Of a DNA stretch of 64,000 nt, positions 19,719 to 30,014 are shown piece after piece. The stretch is from a gamma proteobacterium symbiont of Stewartia floridana (GTDB lineage Bacteria; Pseudomonadota; Gammaproteobacteria; Chromatiales; Chromatiaceae), in the NCBI GenBank assembly GCA_003676145.1, contig NAUB01000025.1, forward strand, positions 80,076 through 144,075. Direction: 5' to 3'. Position 1 is the first letter of the stretch. Every line of letters begins with the position of its first letter. Both the position numbers and the translations under genes were made by a program. The notes beneath the pieces were generated by a model. It did no database searches, was not told the origin of the DNA, and saw nothing but the letters and a program-made list of their open reading frames with translations.

Positions 19719-22619
19719 TCAGGACTGGTCACTTTCCGCAGTGGCTGGTTCAGTTTCGGTTGGTGGGCTGACAGAACTCTCTGCTTCTGCACCGGCTTCT
19801 GACTCACTGCTGGGAGCGGATTGGACTTCTTCTCCAGCTGTCTCCTCCGGCATGTCGATTTCAAGCTCAACCGGTTTTTCACCGGTCTCGCTGTCTGCGC
19901 CACAGTTGGTTTGCTCCTCAGCAGAACCGCAGGAAGGTGTTTCACCAGGCTTTTGCTTGGACTCGGCATCCCTATTGGCCATCTTCTCGAGCTCCTCGGC
20001 TTTCGAGCGCGCAGACTTGCGCAGCTTGATTTCGAATACCTGAAGGCCGGATGAACCTTTGTCCCGTGAATTCCTGTTGGACTGGCGATCAGAGCTCTTC
20101 TGCTGATCAAACAGGGAACTGCTGGATGAGCCCAGGGTTGAAGATGGTGTGGGTGATTGTATGGAAACAAAGGGCAGGGCATCATCATCGATGATGCGGA
20201 TCAAGGCTGTGCTTGGATCGGAAATCACCGCACCGCCACCTGCGTTTGATAGTATCAGAGTAAAACTGCTCTCTTGTTCGTAGAGCGTATCATTGATGAT
20301 ATCGATGGTCAGAGTTCGACGGCTGAATCCTTCCGCAAAGGTCAATGTCCCACTGATCGATTGATAGTCCTCATCCGCAGTGGCTGAGCCGCCCAGCGTG
20401 CTGTATTCAACGGTGGCGGCGATATCAAGGTTACCCTCACGAAAAACTGTCACTCTGAGTTGACCGGCGTTCTCTCTGACTTCGTAGCTGACGGACTCCA
20501 GTGAGATGGTCGCAAAATTGGTGTCTGGGTCATCATTCAGAATAGAGATGGTGGTTGAAGCCGGCGATCCGATCTCCGCATCACCATCCAACTCTGTGAT
20601 CATGAGCTGGAATCGTTCGCTCTCTTCGAACAACTCATCGTCGATCAATTCAATCGAGATCTGCTTTTCGGTCTCTCCCGGTAGAAACCGGACTGTTGAT
20701 TCAGTCTCGACAAAATCAACTTCTGCCAAAGCCGTATCAGCCACTGTCCGGTAGCCGACTTCGATGGTTCCTGCCGTACCACCTGTACGAACCAGACTGA
20801 CAAGGGCCTCACCACGGGATTCGTTGACCGCCACTGAGATGGCGCTGAATGCAACTGTACCGGCACCGTCATCATCCAGGATGACCACCTCAACTTCACT
20901 CTGCTGCCCGAGGGCTGCATTGCCCCTGACATCACTCAGCAATATCTGAAAGTCTTCATTCTCTTCGTCATCACGGTCATTGATGATCGGTATCTCAATA
21001 GTGCGCAGAGTCTCCCCATCCGCGAAGGTCAAACGGCCGCTCTGGCTGACATAATCGGCACCGGCCTCGGCATCGTCATCACTGGTGGTATATTCAACGG
21101 AGACTTCGCCGTCACTGCTGCCTACCCGCCTGACAGTGACGATCAGACGGTTGGTGTTTTCATCGACCGAGTATTGGCTTTCATTGAAGATCAGCAGACT
21201 TTGATCACCGGAGCCTGAATTGCCCAACAGCAGATCATAGGCCGCAGCCACATCGGCCAGGCCATAGCCGTATTGATCATCGGCACCGGCTTCACCCAGG
21301 TCGACTGCACTATCGTAAAGGGCGGTCTCGATCTGTGAGATTGGCGTATCGGGAAAGGCGCTCTTCAGCAGCGCCAGGGCGCCGGTTATATGCGGTGCGG
21401 CAAAAGAGGTGCCGGAAACCACGTTATAGGCAACCGGAAGTCTGTCGGTGGTATAGACCTGTGAGCCCGGGGCTACCAGTTTCGGGTAGATTCCGCCATC
21501 ACAGGCATTCGGACCACGACTGCTTTGAAACTCGATCTCATCCAGTATATCGATTGCGCCAACCGATAGTGATCCTGCGTTGTTCGCCGGACTGATACTG
21601 GTCTCTGCAAACGGGCCGTAGTTACCCGCTGAAAAAACCACACCGATACCCGCTTCCCGTAACAGGCGAATATCCTCATCAAACTCCTGATAGCACTGGT
21701 TGATGGTGTTGGCGAATCCCCAGGAGTTGTTGACCAGGTGCGGGGCGTCATCTGTGAGTGGATCCCCATCAGGATCGAGCAGCCACTGAAACGCCAGATG
21801 GATCGCGCTGAGCGTGGTCTGGTTGGCGTTATCGAAGATGCGTGCCGCAATCCATTTGGCTTCAGGGGCCATACCCACCTGATAGCCGCTCTCATCACCG
21901 GCGAGGATCAAACCGAGTGCCTGAGTGCCATGTCCGACCAGGTCGATGGGCAACTCCTGATCGCCGTAGGGATCGAACCAGCTGTTGTCACCGCCACGCC
22001 AGCGGTCGGCCAGGTCCGGGTGATTCACATCGACGCCGGAATCCATGATCCCGACAACAACCCCTTCGCCCCGAATCTCCCTTTCCCAGAGCCTTGCGGC
22101 ATTCAGCTTCTCGATATTCCACTGGGGTTCGCTGTCGAAATCCTCCACTTCCGGGGTATTCATGGTCAGACGCATGTCTGCAGTGACCCGCTCGACTCCG
22201 GGGAGTGCTGCGATCTCATCGATCATCTCAGGGGGGATATCAAGCGCGATGCCGTTGATCGTCCAGAGCGACTTCAGTTTGCTTTTCACCCCATGCTTTC
22301 TCAGCAGTTCCGCCAACCTGGCTGAGGCATCACGAGTCTGCTGCTGGAGTCCGCTGAAGACACTTTGGCGAAACTGCTTGCGTTTCAGTGTCCGGCTCTC
22401 CTTGCGGCTCCGGTATTGCTCGGATTTCAGGTGCTGTTCCTTCAACTCGCTGATCTTGTGCTGTTTTTCAAACCGCACGATCACCGCTACCCGATCATGC
22501 TCCGAGGCATCCGCAACCACTCTTTCCGCATTGGCAGTCAGTGCCGCCGCCGCAAAGAGCATCGGTTGGTAAAAGATGATGGCCGCCAGAACAACAGCGG
22601 TTGTAAATCGGTTAAGCAT
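19719..22619 (-). CDS. Secreted subtilisin-like (S8) protease with three Calx-beta repeats
   Basis: 966 residues. A signal peptide is followed by a propeptide-like region (VAVIVRFEKQHKISELKEQH), then the S8 domain with Asp in VGIMDSGVDVNHPD, His in DLVGHGTQALGL, Asn in HLVNNSWGFAN and Ser in VSGTSFAAPHITGAL. Three Calx-beta modules follow from about residue 480 (LLIFNESQYSVDENTNR, VAFSAISVAVNESRGE, ISLESVSYEVRENAGQ), then a low-complexity Ser/Glu/Ala-rich tail without an evident anchor. Calcium binding through the Calx-beta loops would be expected. It is divergent from the T2SS operon next door and is a natural candidate substrate for it, but that is inference. An unusual feature is the acidic, disordered tail of about 150 residues. 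Confidence 0.9.
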   Translation of the reverse strand: MLNRFTTAVVLAAIIFYQPMLFAAAALTANAERVVADASEHDRVAVIVRFEKQHKISELKEQHLKSEQYRSRKESRTLKRKQFRQSVFSGLQQQTRDASARLAELLRKHGVKSKLKSLWTINGIALDIPPEMIDEIAALPGVERVTADMRLTMNTPEVEDFDSEPQWNIEKLNAARLWEREIRGEGVVVGIMDSGVDVNHPDLADRWRGGDNSWFDPYGDQELPIDLVGHGTQALGLILAGDESGYQVGMAPEAKWIAARIFDNANQTTLSAIHLAFQWLLDPDGDPLTDDAPHLVNNSWGFANTINQCYQEFDEDIRLLREAGIGVVFSAGNYGPFAETSISPANNAGSLSVGAIDILDEIEFQSSRGPNACDGGIYPKLVAPGSQVYTTDRLPVAYNVVSGTSFAAPHITGALALLKSAFPDTPISQIETALYDSAVDLGEAGADDQYGYGLADVAAAYDLLLGNSGSGDQSLLIFNESQYSVDENTNRLIVTVRRVGSSDGEVSVEYTTSDDDAEAGADYVSQSGRLTFADGETLRTIEIPIINDRDDEENEDFQILLSDVRGNAALGQQSEVEVVILDDDGAGTVAFSAISVAVNESRGEALVSLVRTGGTAGTIEVGYRTVADTALAEVDFVETESTVRFLPGETEKQISIELIDDELFEESERFQLMITELDGDAEIGSPASTTISILNDDPDTNFATISLESVSYEVRENAGQLRVTVFREGNLDIAATVEYSTLGGSATADEDYQSISGTLTFAEGFSRRTLTIDIINDTLYEQESSFTLILSNAGGGAVISDPSTALIRIIDDDALPFVSIQSPTPSSTLGSSSSSLFDQQKSSDRQSNRNSRDKGSSGLQVFEIKLRKSARSKAEELEKMANRDAESKQKPGETPSCGSAEEQTNCGADSETGEKPVELEIDMPEETAGEEVQSAPSSESEAGAEAESSVSPPTETEPATAESDQS

Positions 22620-23104
22620 GCCTGATTCGCCACAAAAGACGATTAATTCCTCGAATGCGCAGATACCCTTTATATAAGGTTCACTCTGACAGTGAATTAA
22701 CTATATTCTCTGTACATATCGGGCGATATGCTGACTACTACTACCAGTGGATGAGGTCTATTACTACCTTGGGTGCAGTGAACGGGCTTCCTAAGTGATC
22801 AGTGTGAATTAATAACTGTTTGTTATTATTGATAATTAAGTATATCAGTGATTACACTGGACTGTAGCTGCCATGGTAGGGTAATTATGCATCAAAGGTA
22901 AGGAGTTACCCCATATGCAAATACACCCTCCCATCAATCATACTATTCACTGATATCTGCTGAGATAGTGATAGGAGATTTCTGATCAGATCTGAGGCAA
23001 TGGATTGAGTGGGTTCTGCTGCTGTGCATTAGCTTGAATGGCCGTCAGGACTCTGATTTTCTGAACAGTTGCGAGTTGTATAGGAATAGATCACAGGAAA
23101 GCCA
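22620..23104. other. Divergent intergenic region ahead of the T2SS operon
   Basis: About 485 bp, clearly more AT-rich than the flanking genes, between the protease and gspD. It must carry both promoters. AT-rich tracts around 22800-22850 (TTAATAACTGTTTGTTATTATTGATAA read in parts) could be regulator sites. I see no small gene, RNA or riboswitch. Confidence 0.4.
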
Positions 23105-25327
23105 ATGGGTAAAAGATTTAACAGTTTTTCGGTAGTTATGCTGTCAGCACTCATGACAATGCTACTGGCTTCCTGCGCCCAGCAGCCCAAGGTGGATGAG
23201 TCTGCCGAAGGTGATGGGGTGACTTACTTCAATCAGCAGCGTCCCGAGCTGCCGACCTCAACTGCGGGTGATCAGAATGAACTGGTGCTTTCACAGGAGG
23301 TGAAACGTGAACCTGAGTTTTTTGTCCGTGAGGGCAGCGGTGAATTCATCAACCGTAAGGCTCAGGCAAGATCACACAGTCAACCGGCGAAAGGGGACAT
23401 CACCCTGAACTTCGAGGCGGTTGATCTGCGGGAAGTGGTAAAGGTGATCTTCGAGGAGATTCTGCGGGAAAACTATCTGATCGACGATAAGGTTCAGGGA
23501 AAGGTTACCATCCACACTACCTATCCGGTCAGTACAGAGTCCGTATTACCGATTCTCGAGAACATCCTGCAGATGAATGGTGCGGTGATGGTGCGTAATG
23601 GTGCACTCTACAAGATTCTTCCAGCGGCGGACCTGCAAGGCATGGCGCTGAAACCCTCGGTAGGTCAGGGGCAGGCAAAAATGCGCGCCGGCCAGGGGGT
23701 ACAGATCGTACCGCTGAAATACATCTCTGCCGTTGAGATGAAAAAGATTCTCGAATCCTTCACCACCAAGTCTGAACAGATCCGTATCGATCCAGGCAGA
23801 AATCTGATGATCCTCAGTGGATCCTATCAGAAGATCAACAATCTGCTGCAAACCATCAAGATGTTCGATGTGGATTGGCTGAGTGGGATGTCCTTCGGCC
23901 TGATTCCCCTGAAATTCACCGATGCAAAGACTCTGACCGATGAGTTGAAAAATATTCTCGGGGATGGTGATGCCTCACCCTTGGGCAATATGATCAAGTT
24001 GATCCCGGTAGAAAGGCTGGGTGCGGTGATGGTGATCAGTCAGCAACCCAAATATATCGACGAAGCCCGCCGACTGATCGCTCAATTCGATCAGGGCAGT
24101 GACAAGTCGCCTGACCGCAGGCTCTATGTCCACCACCTGAAAAACGGCAAAGCGGAAAATATCGCCTCGATTCTGCAGAGCATATTCGGCAATGAAGTGG
24201 CGGCTACAGAGTCCGCCGGTCCGCTCAGCAACAGCGATCCGTTGCTGCGTTCCAACGTACGTTCGCCGACAACCACCGGTATCGATCTGAAAAACAGCAA
24301 TGCGGATCGGGAAGCTGCCTTGACCAAGGATCAGCCGACACTGGCTGCTGATGACCCAGCGGCGGCTCAATCCGAAGGCACGAAACCAGGTGGTGGTGCC
24401 GCATCGACTGCGACCATCATCGCCGATCCTGACAACAATGCGATTCTGGTTATGGCCAGCCCCAAGGATTACCAGAAGATCAAAGCAACCATCACCCGGC
24501 TCGATGTGGCGCCCAAACAGGTGATGATCGAGGCGACCATCGCCGAAGTGCAACTGTCTGACAACCTCAGTTACGGTGTGCGTTGGTTCTTCAATGGTTC
24601 CACTGGTGGCGGGCGTCCCTATCAGGGTGGTCTGGGCTCACCACTGCCCGACAGCGTTGGTGGTGATGGCTTTGCCCTGGGTCTGTTCAACAGCCTGAAT
24701 GACCTGAAGGTATTTTTCGACATCCTCGAGAATGAGTCTTCAGTGAAGTTTCTCTCTGCCCCGCAGATCATGGTAATCGACAACCAGACCGCCAGTTTTC
24801 GGGTCGGTGATCAGATTCCGATCGTTACCCGCTCTTCACAGAGCACCACCGACCCTAACGCACCGATCGTCTCAGAGGTGCAGTTCCGCGATACCGGTAC
24901 CCTGTTACAGATCACACCCCGTATCAACGAAGGTGGCATGGTAACCCTTGAGGTGAGTCAGGAGGTGAGTACTCCAGGCTCAGCGCCTGCGATCGGCGGT
25001 GGCGGCAATGTGGCAATCTCTCAACGTACCATTGAGAGTACGGTTGTGGTGCATGACGGCCAGACTGTGGTGCTGGGCGGTTTGATCCGGGAGAACACCA
25101 GCAGTGGCCAGGCCGGTATCCCCGGTTTGATGCATATCCCACTGCTCGGCAGTCTGTTCAGCAGCACAACCAAGGATGTCAGTCGTACCGAGCTGATTAT
25201 CACCCTGACGCCAAAAGTGGTACGGAATCCGCAGGAAGCCTTTGATATCTCCCAGGAGCTGAGAGACAAAATCAAAGAAGCCACCCTGTTTCAGGATGAC
25301 TTCTACCGGCGTCGCGCCGTGCAGTGA
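23105..25327 (+). CDS. gspD: Type II secretion secretin GspD
   Basis: 740 residues with a lipobox (MTMLLASCAQQ) and a ribosome site AGGAAA. N0/N1-N3 domains follow an ~80-residue linker (ITLNFEAVDLREVVKVIFEE; YVHHLKNGKAENIASILQ), N3 being interrupted by a Ser/Ala/Pro-rich insert of about 70 residues. The secretin core has VMIEATIAEVQLSDNLSYG, VKFLSAPQIMVIDNQTA, and the gate/signature block ESTVVVHDGQTVVLGGLI and IPLLGSLFSS. It forms the outer membrane channel. First gene of the T2SS operon; lipidation would remove the need for a pilotin-bound S-domain. Confidence 0.95.
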   Translation: MGKRFNSFSVVMLSALMTMLLASCAQQPKVDESAEGDGVTYFNQQRPELPTSTAGDQNELVLSQEVKREPEFFVREGSGEFINRKAQARSHSQPAKGDITLNFEAVDLREVVKVIFEEILRENYLIDDKVQGKVTIHTTYPVSTESVLPILENILQMNGAVMVRNGALYKILPAADLQGMALKPSVGQGQAKMRAGQGVQIVPLKYISAVEMKKILESFTTKSEQIRIDPGRNLMILSGSYQKINNLLQTIKMFDVDWLSGMSFGLIPLKFTDAKTLTDELKNILGDGDASPLGNMIKLIPVERLGAVMVISQQPKYIDEARRLIAQFDQGSDKSPDRRLYVHHLKNGKAENIASILQSIFGNEVAATESAGPLSNSDPLLRSNVRSPTTTGIDLKNSNADREAALTKDQPTLAADDPAAAQSEGTKPGGGAASTATIIADPDNNAILVMASPKDYQKIKATITRLDVAPKQVMIEATIAEVQLSDNLSYGVRWFFNGSTGGGRPYQGGLGSPLPDSVGGDGFALGLFNSLNDLKVFFDILENESSVKFLSAPQIMVIDNQTASFRVGDQIPIVTRSSQSTTDPNAPIVSEVQFRDTGTLLQITPRINEGGMVTLEVSQEVSTPGSAPAIGGGGNVAISQRTIESTVVVHDGQTVVLGGLIRENTSSGQAGIPGLMHIPLLGSLFSSTTKDVSRTELIITLTPKVVRNPQEAFDISQELRDKIKEATLFQDDFYRRRAVQ

Positions 25328-25529
25328 GCGTTGCATAGCTGGGCGCTCGGCCTTGGAGTTACCAGTCGACCGGTCGCGACGGTGTAGGTACAGCCTATAA
25401 CCACGGCCCTATCCCTACTGTCTGGCGTTTGCAATATGGCGCTAAAGGATCTATCCCATTGGTACGCTACAATAGTGTGTAGCTATACAATGAGCATGAA
25501 CTATTCGGCAGTTCGAAAACAGGCATGGG

Positions 25530-27278
25530 ATGAATACAACGAGTCGCAGCATCAATAACGAAACCCTTTCGGCAGAAGATCCTGAGCAACTGGAACCGGT
25601 CTACACCAGTCACCCCATCTGCGTGGCATTGGTGGCTTCCGGTCGTTTGGGCATGGCCGATGCGGATCGGGCGGTCCGGCTGAAGGAGAGTCAGCAAAGC
25701 GACGAGTCGATCGGCAATATTCTGCTGCAACTGGGGCTGATATCCGATCGCGATCTGGCCCAGGCTCTGGTGGAGATCTGCGGTGTGCCGCTGGTCGAAC
25801 GGAAAGACTACCCGGATCTGGCCCACCTCAGTGAGAATATCTCCGCCAACTTCCTCAAACAGCATCGACTGGTGGTGTTCGACGATCAGGAGGATCACAT
25901 ACTGGCGATCATGGTCGATCCCAGCGATCGCTTCGTCGTCGAAGCACTGGAGCTGATCAGTGGTAAGTCGGTAAAACTGCTGACCGGTGTCGCCAGTGAG
26001 ATCGATGAGACCATCCAGGAGCATTTCAATGAGCTGCAGAAGAGCAGTTCTGCGGAGGAAGGGGATGGACTGGAGCACCAACTGCTGCTGGATGATGTGG
26101 AGCAGCTCAAAGAGCTGGCCAGCGAGGCGCCGGTCATCAAGATGGTCAACCAGATCATCCAGAGAGCGGTTTCCAGCAAAGCCTCCGATATCCACATCGA
26201 ACCCTTCGAGCAGGTGCTGAAGATCCGCTATCGGGTCGATGGCCTGTTGCGTGAGACAGAACACCCGTCGATCAATATGGCACCGGCCCTGATCTCCCGT
26301 ATCAAGATCATGGCTCACCTGAATATCGCCGAGCGCCGGTTGCCCCAGGATGGGCGATTCAAGATCCGTGTGCATGGCGCCACCCTGGATCTGCGTGTCT
26401 CCACCGTACCCACACTGCATGGCGAAAGTATGGTGCTGAGGCTGTTGCAACGGGATGAACTGAACCTGGATTTTGCCAGTCTTGGCTTTGAGAGCGCCAC
26501 CGAACAGCGCCTGCTGGAGATTCTCGATCGGCCCCACGGCATCGTCGTCGTAACCGGCCCCACCGGCAGCGGTAAAACCACCTCATTGTATGCCGCGTTG
26601 AACTATCTCAACCGGCCCGAAAGAAAGATCCTAACGGTCGAGGACCCGGTTGAATACAACATCGAGGGGGTCAATCAGATCCAGGTGAAATCGAGTATCG
26701 GACTCGGCTTCAGTGAGGCTTTACGCTCCATCGTAAGACAGGATCCGGATGTGATCATGATCGGTGAGATTCGTGATCAGGAGACCGCCAAGATCGCCGT
26801 CCAATCGGCCCTCACCGGCCATCTGGTGCTCTCATCCCTGCACACCAATGATGCCGCCGGCAGTATCACCCGGTTTCTCGATATGGGGATCGAAGCGTTT
26901 CTGCTTACCTCGACAGTGAATGCGGTTGTCGCGCAACGACTGGTGCGCAATCTTTGTCCCCATTGCAAGCAGTCGTATACGCCGCCGGCGGAGATTCTGG
27001 CCCGATTCTCCGCTATTCAGGAGTCACCCACCTTATACAAGGCGGTCGGTTGTGATCAATGCGGTGGCAGTGGCTACCGTGGACGCAGTGCGATCATCGA
27101 GATGATCGAGTTGAGTGAAGCGATGCAGTCTCTGATACTGCAGGGCAAGGACAAACATGCGCTGGCCGCCTGCGCCAAACGGGAAGGGGCAAAATCGATG
27201 TATGAGGATGGGCTGCATAAAGTGGCGCGAGGTGTTACCACACTGGAAGAAGTGCTCAGAGTCACCCAGGAGAGTTGA
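25530..27278 (+). CDS. gspE: Type II secretion ATPase GspE
   Basis: 582 residues. An N-terminal MshEN-like domain (residues ~20-150) leads to the secretion ATPase: VNQIIQRAVSSKASDIHIEP, Walker A GPTGSGKTTSLYA, Asp box TVEDPVEYNIEG, Walker B IMIGEIRDQETA, His box TGHLVLSSLHTNDA, and the tetracysteine zinc site CPHCKQ…CDQCGGSGYRGR. It powers pseudopilus assembly at the inner membrane. Stop overlaps the gspF start (TGATG), showing one operon. Confidence 0.96.
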   Translation: MNTTSRSINNETLSAEDPEQLEPVYTSHPICVALVASGRLGMADADRAVRLKESQQSDESIGNILLQLGLISDRDLAQALVEICGVPLVERKDYPDLAHLSENISANFLKQHRLVVFDDQEDHILAIMVDPSDRFVVEALELISGKSVKLLTGVASEIDETIQEHFNELQKSSSAEEGDGLEHQLLLDDVEQLKELASEAPVIKMVNQIIQRAVSSKASDIHIEPFEQVLKIRYRVDGLLRETEHPSINMAPALISRIKIMAHLNIAERRLPQDGRFKIRVHGATLDLRVSTVPTLHGESMVLRLLQRDELNLDFASLGFESATEQRLLEILDRPHGIVVVTGPTGSGKTTSLYAALNYLNRPERKILTVEDPVEYNIEGVNQIQVKSSIGLGFSEALRSIVRQDPDVIMIGEIRDQETAKIAVQSALTGHLVLSSLHTNDAAGSITRFLDMGIEAFLLTSTVNAVVAQRLVRNLCPHCKQSYTPPAEILARFSAIQESPTLYKAVGCDQCGGSGYRGRSAIIEMIELSEAMQSLILQGKDKHALAACAKREGAKSMYEDGLHKVARGVTTLEEVLRVTQES

Positions 27279-28501
27279 TGGCCTCTTTTCTCTATAAAGC
27301 AGTTTCATCGGATGGTGAGATCATCGAAGGGGTGCTCGAAGCGGTAAGCCGGGAACATGCGGTGAACCAGATACACCTCAATGGTCAGGTGCCAATCCGC
27401 GTCGAAGAGAGCCAGCAGAAGAGTCGTCAAACCTCGTCGCGCAAGCTTTTCAAACGAAAAAAGATTCCCCAGGGGCAGGTGGTCGCTTTTACCCGTGAAC
27501 TGGCGACCCTGCTGCACTCCGGTCAACCCCTCGACTCGGCACTTGGCATCCTCGTCTCGATCTCCGGAGACGACTCCCTGTTCAGCCAGCACCTGATGAG
27601 CATTCGTGACAGCCTGAAGAGCGGCCATTCGTTCGCCGACTCTCTGGCCAAGGAGGAGGGGGTATTCAGCAACTTTTACATTCAGATGGTGCGAGCCGGT
27701 GAAGCGGGTGGTGCTCTGGAGAGCGTGCTCTCAAGGCTCTCGGTGCATCTGGAACAGGCCCAGGAGGTGAGAAGCTCACTGATTTCTGCACTGATCTATC
27801 CGGCGATCCTGTTGTTTGTCGCGGTCACATCGATCCTGGTTCTGCTGACCTATGTGATTCCCCAGTTCAGTGAACTGTTCATGGACATGGGGGAGGCGCT
27901 GCCTCTCTCCACCCAGATTACCATGGGTATGGCGACCTTTCTGCAGGATTATGGCTGGGCACTGGCGCTCGGGGTGATCCTGGTGATTCTCTTTTTCAAG
28001 TGGCAGATGAGCCACAAACAGTCGGCGAAACGCTGGCACGGTCGTTTGCTCAAACTGGGAGTGATCGGACCGATCGTCAAGCAGGTGGAAGCGGCCCGTT
28101 TCTGCAGAACCCTGGGGACTCTGTTGGAGAATGGCGTCCCGTTGTTGAAATCTGTGGCGATCGTTAAGGATACCATTGGCAATTTTGTCATCGCCGATGG
28201 CATGGATCAGGTAATCAAGCATCTGCGTTCCGGTCAAAGACTGGCCGATCCACTGGCGGAATATGCCCAGTTTCCTCAATTTGCCCTGCAGATGATCCGG
28301 GTCGGTGAGGAGTCGGGCCAGTTGGAGCCGATGTTGATGCAGACCGCAGAGATTCTCGATATGGAGACCCAGACCCTGATCAAAAGGGCGCTCAGTCTGG
28401 TTGAACCGGTAATGATTCTGGTGCTCGGCTTGATCATTGCCGGTGTGGTGATGTCGATCCTGGTGGCCATCCTGGGCGTTAACTCACTGGTTTCCCTATG
28501 A
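27278..28501 (+). CDS. gspF: Type II secretion inner membrane platform protein GspF
   Basis: 407 residues; ATG 27278 overlaps the gspE stop. Two copies of the T2SSF domain are seen (QVVAFTRELATLLHSG…LDSAL and VEAARFCRTLGTLLENGVPL), with three membrane helices (about 170-190, 220-240, 375-400) as in PilC/GspF. It links the ATPase to pseudopilin assembly. It overlaps gspH by 4 bp, leaving no space for gspG, which usually follows gspF. Confidence 0.95.
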   Translation: MASFLYKAVSSDGEIIEGVLEAVSREHAVNQIHLNGQVPIRVEESQQKSRQTSSRKLFKRKKIPQGQVVAFTRELATLLHSGQPLDSALGILVSISGDDSLFSQHLMSIRDSLKSGHSFADSLAKEEGVFSNFYIQMVRAGEAGGALESVLSRLSVHLEQAQEVRSSLISALIYPAILLFVAVTSILVLLTYVIPQFSELFMDMGEALPLSTQITMGMATFLQDYGWALALGVILVILFFKWQMSHKQSAKRWHGRLLKLGVIGPIVKQVEAARFCRTLGTLLENGVPLLKSVAIVKDTIGNFVIADGMDQVIKHLRSGQRLADPLAEYAQFPQFALQMIRVGEESGQLEPMLMQTAEILDMETQTLIKRALSLVEPVMILVLGLIIAGVVMSILVAILGVNSLVSL

Positions 28502-28983
28502 GCAGATTGAACTTTCAAAGCCGGGGATTCACACTGATTGAGCTGATGCTGGTGCTGGTATTGATGGCCATGATGTTCACCCTGACGCCACCGTTGATGC
28601 ACAAAGCTTTCCCGGCACTGAAGTTGAAAGCCGCCACCAGGGATCTGGTTCAGGAGATTCGCTTTGTACAACAATCCGCAATCATTTCCGGTAGCGAATC
28701 GAAAATCAGTTTTCAGTTGCAGACCGATCAGTATCAGAGCGATCTGGTCAATCAGGGTGAAGTAAGGCAGCTGCCGGATGGCATCAGTTTTATTGCAGAG
28801 ACGAGTGCAAATCGGCAACAGATTCTGGTCTTGCACTTCTATCCGGACGGCAGTTCCAGTGGTGGTCTAATCCGACTTGGTAACAAGAGTCGCGGTTTTG
28901 TCATTACGGTGGACTGGTTGACCAGCCGGGTAGAGATACTCGACAGCAGTGAATTTAACGAAGATGCGTCGTTCAAAGTCTGA
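28498..28983 (+). CDS. gspH: Minor pseudopilin GspH
   Basis: 161 residues. The prepilin peptidase site and hydrophobic helix are explicit: RG^FTLIELMLVLVLMAMM with Glu at +5. The following domain (KAATRDLVQEIRFVQQSAIISG) is the GspH/FimT pattern. It would sit in the tip region of the pseudopilus. Neither its length nor its sequence resembles the major pseudopilin GspG, which has a conserved calcium-binding C-terminus. Confidence 0.88.
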   Translation: MSRLNFQSRGFTLIELMLVLVLMAMMFTLTPPLMHKAFPALKLKAATRDLVQEIRFVQQSAIISGSESKISFQLQTDQYQSDLVNQGEVRQLPDGISFIAETSANRQQILVLHFYPDGSSSGGLIRLGNKSRGFVITVDWLTSRVEILDSSEFNEDASFKV

Positions 28984-29359
28984 GGGAATGTCTCTGATCG
29001 AAGTGCTGGTGGCCTTCGTCATTCTCGCCATGACGATGAGCGTCATTCTGCGCATCAACTCCGGCGCTATTCGAAATCATCAGGTCGCCTCACACTATTT
29101 TGAAGCGGTCTCAATCGCCCAATCCCGGCTTGAACAGATGAGTGCAGAGATCGATACGGATAGCTACAGTGAGCAGGGGGTCGAGCTGGATACCTATACC
29201 TGGACCTATCTGCGTCAACCCTACAGCTGGAACGATGCGAAACTTGTGGAACTGCCTCTGGTCGGGGTCGAAGAGACATTGAAGATCAGTTGGGATGCCC
29301 CTGGTGGGGCACGGGAGTTGACCTTCAGCCGAATTGGGGTGATTCGTGAAAAACCCTGA
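28964..29359 (+). CDS. gspI: Minor pseudopilin GspI
   Basis: 131 residues from ATG 28964, which overlaps the end of gspH by 20 bp; an in-frame ATG at 28949 is possible. The type IV prepilin-like leader EG^MSLIEVLVAFVILAMTMSV has Met at +1 as is typical for GspI. It is part of the I-J-K tip complex. Overlap with gspJ (GTG start at 29346) continues the tight operon. Confidence 0.88.
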   Translation: MRRSKSEGMSLIEVLVAFVILAMTMSVILRINSGAIRNHQVASHYFEAVSIAQSRLEQMSAEIDTDSYSEQGVELDTYTWTYLRQPYSWNDAKLVELPLVGVEETLKISWDAPGGARELTFSRIGVIREKP

Positions 29360-30014
29360 GGTTGGCAGATCCGATTTTCGCATCAACTCAGGTCAAAGCC
29401 GTCACTGTGGTGGTTTTACCTTGCTGGAGATCATGATCGCGCTGTTGCTGTTGGCGGTCATTACCACCACCTCAGTCTCCATGCTGTTCCTGAATATCAA
29501 AGGATGGGAGCGGGTGGCGGATAGCAGCGACAAACAACTGGCGGAGCTGCTTACCACCGCCAGGGTGGAGCAGATCATCCGCAATATCATTCCTCTGACC
29601 TGGCAAAAACAGAACCGTATCCGCGAGTTGGCTTTCGCCGGTGATGCCCAGCAGATTCAATTTATTGCGCCGGCACCGCAACAGTATCAGCCAGGCGGGT
29701 TATTTGAATACCGCCTCTCTCTGCAGGATGATTTCGAACAGGGCAGGATACTGCTGCTCCACTATACCCCACACAATCCGAAGAACAGTCAATTCGTACT
29801 GCCTCAAGAGGGGCGCAAACGCATACTCCTGTCCGGTCTGGAGCAGGTCGAATTCAGTTTTTTCGGACTGCTGCTCAATCGTACCGAACCGGAATGGAGC
29901 GACCGCTGGGAGCCACTCAACAACAACTACCCCGAGCTGGTAAAAATCAGCTTTACCGAGATGGGCATGACCACTCCCCATGAAAAGATTGTGAGAATTA
30001 GGCGCAACGACTGA
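29346..30014 (+). CDS. gspJ: Minor pseudopilin GspJ
   Basis: 222 residues with a GTG start. The leader is long (about 23 residues) before the processing site GG^FTLLEIMIALLLLAV. The globular region (RVEQIIRNIIPLTWQKQN…QIQFIAPAPQQY) has the GspJ pattern. Its last base is the first base of gspK. Confidence 0.88.
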   Translation: MKNPEVGRSDFRINSGQSRHCGGFTLLEIMIALLLLAVITTTSVSMLFLNIKGWERVADSSDKQLAELLTTARVEQIIRNIIPLTWQKQNRIRELAFAGDAQQIQFIAPAPQQYQPGGLFEYRLSLQDDFEQGRILLLHYTPHNPKNSQFVLPQEGRKRILLSGLEQVEFSFFGLLLNRTEPEWSDRWEPLNNNYPELVKISFTEMGMTTPHEKIVRIRRND

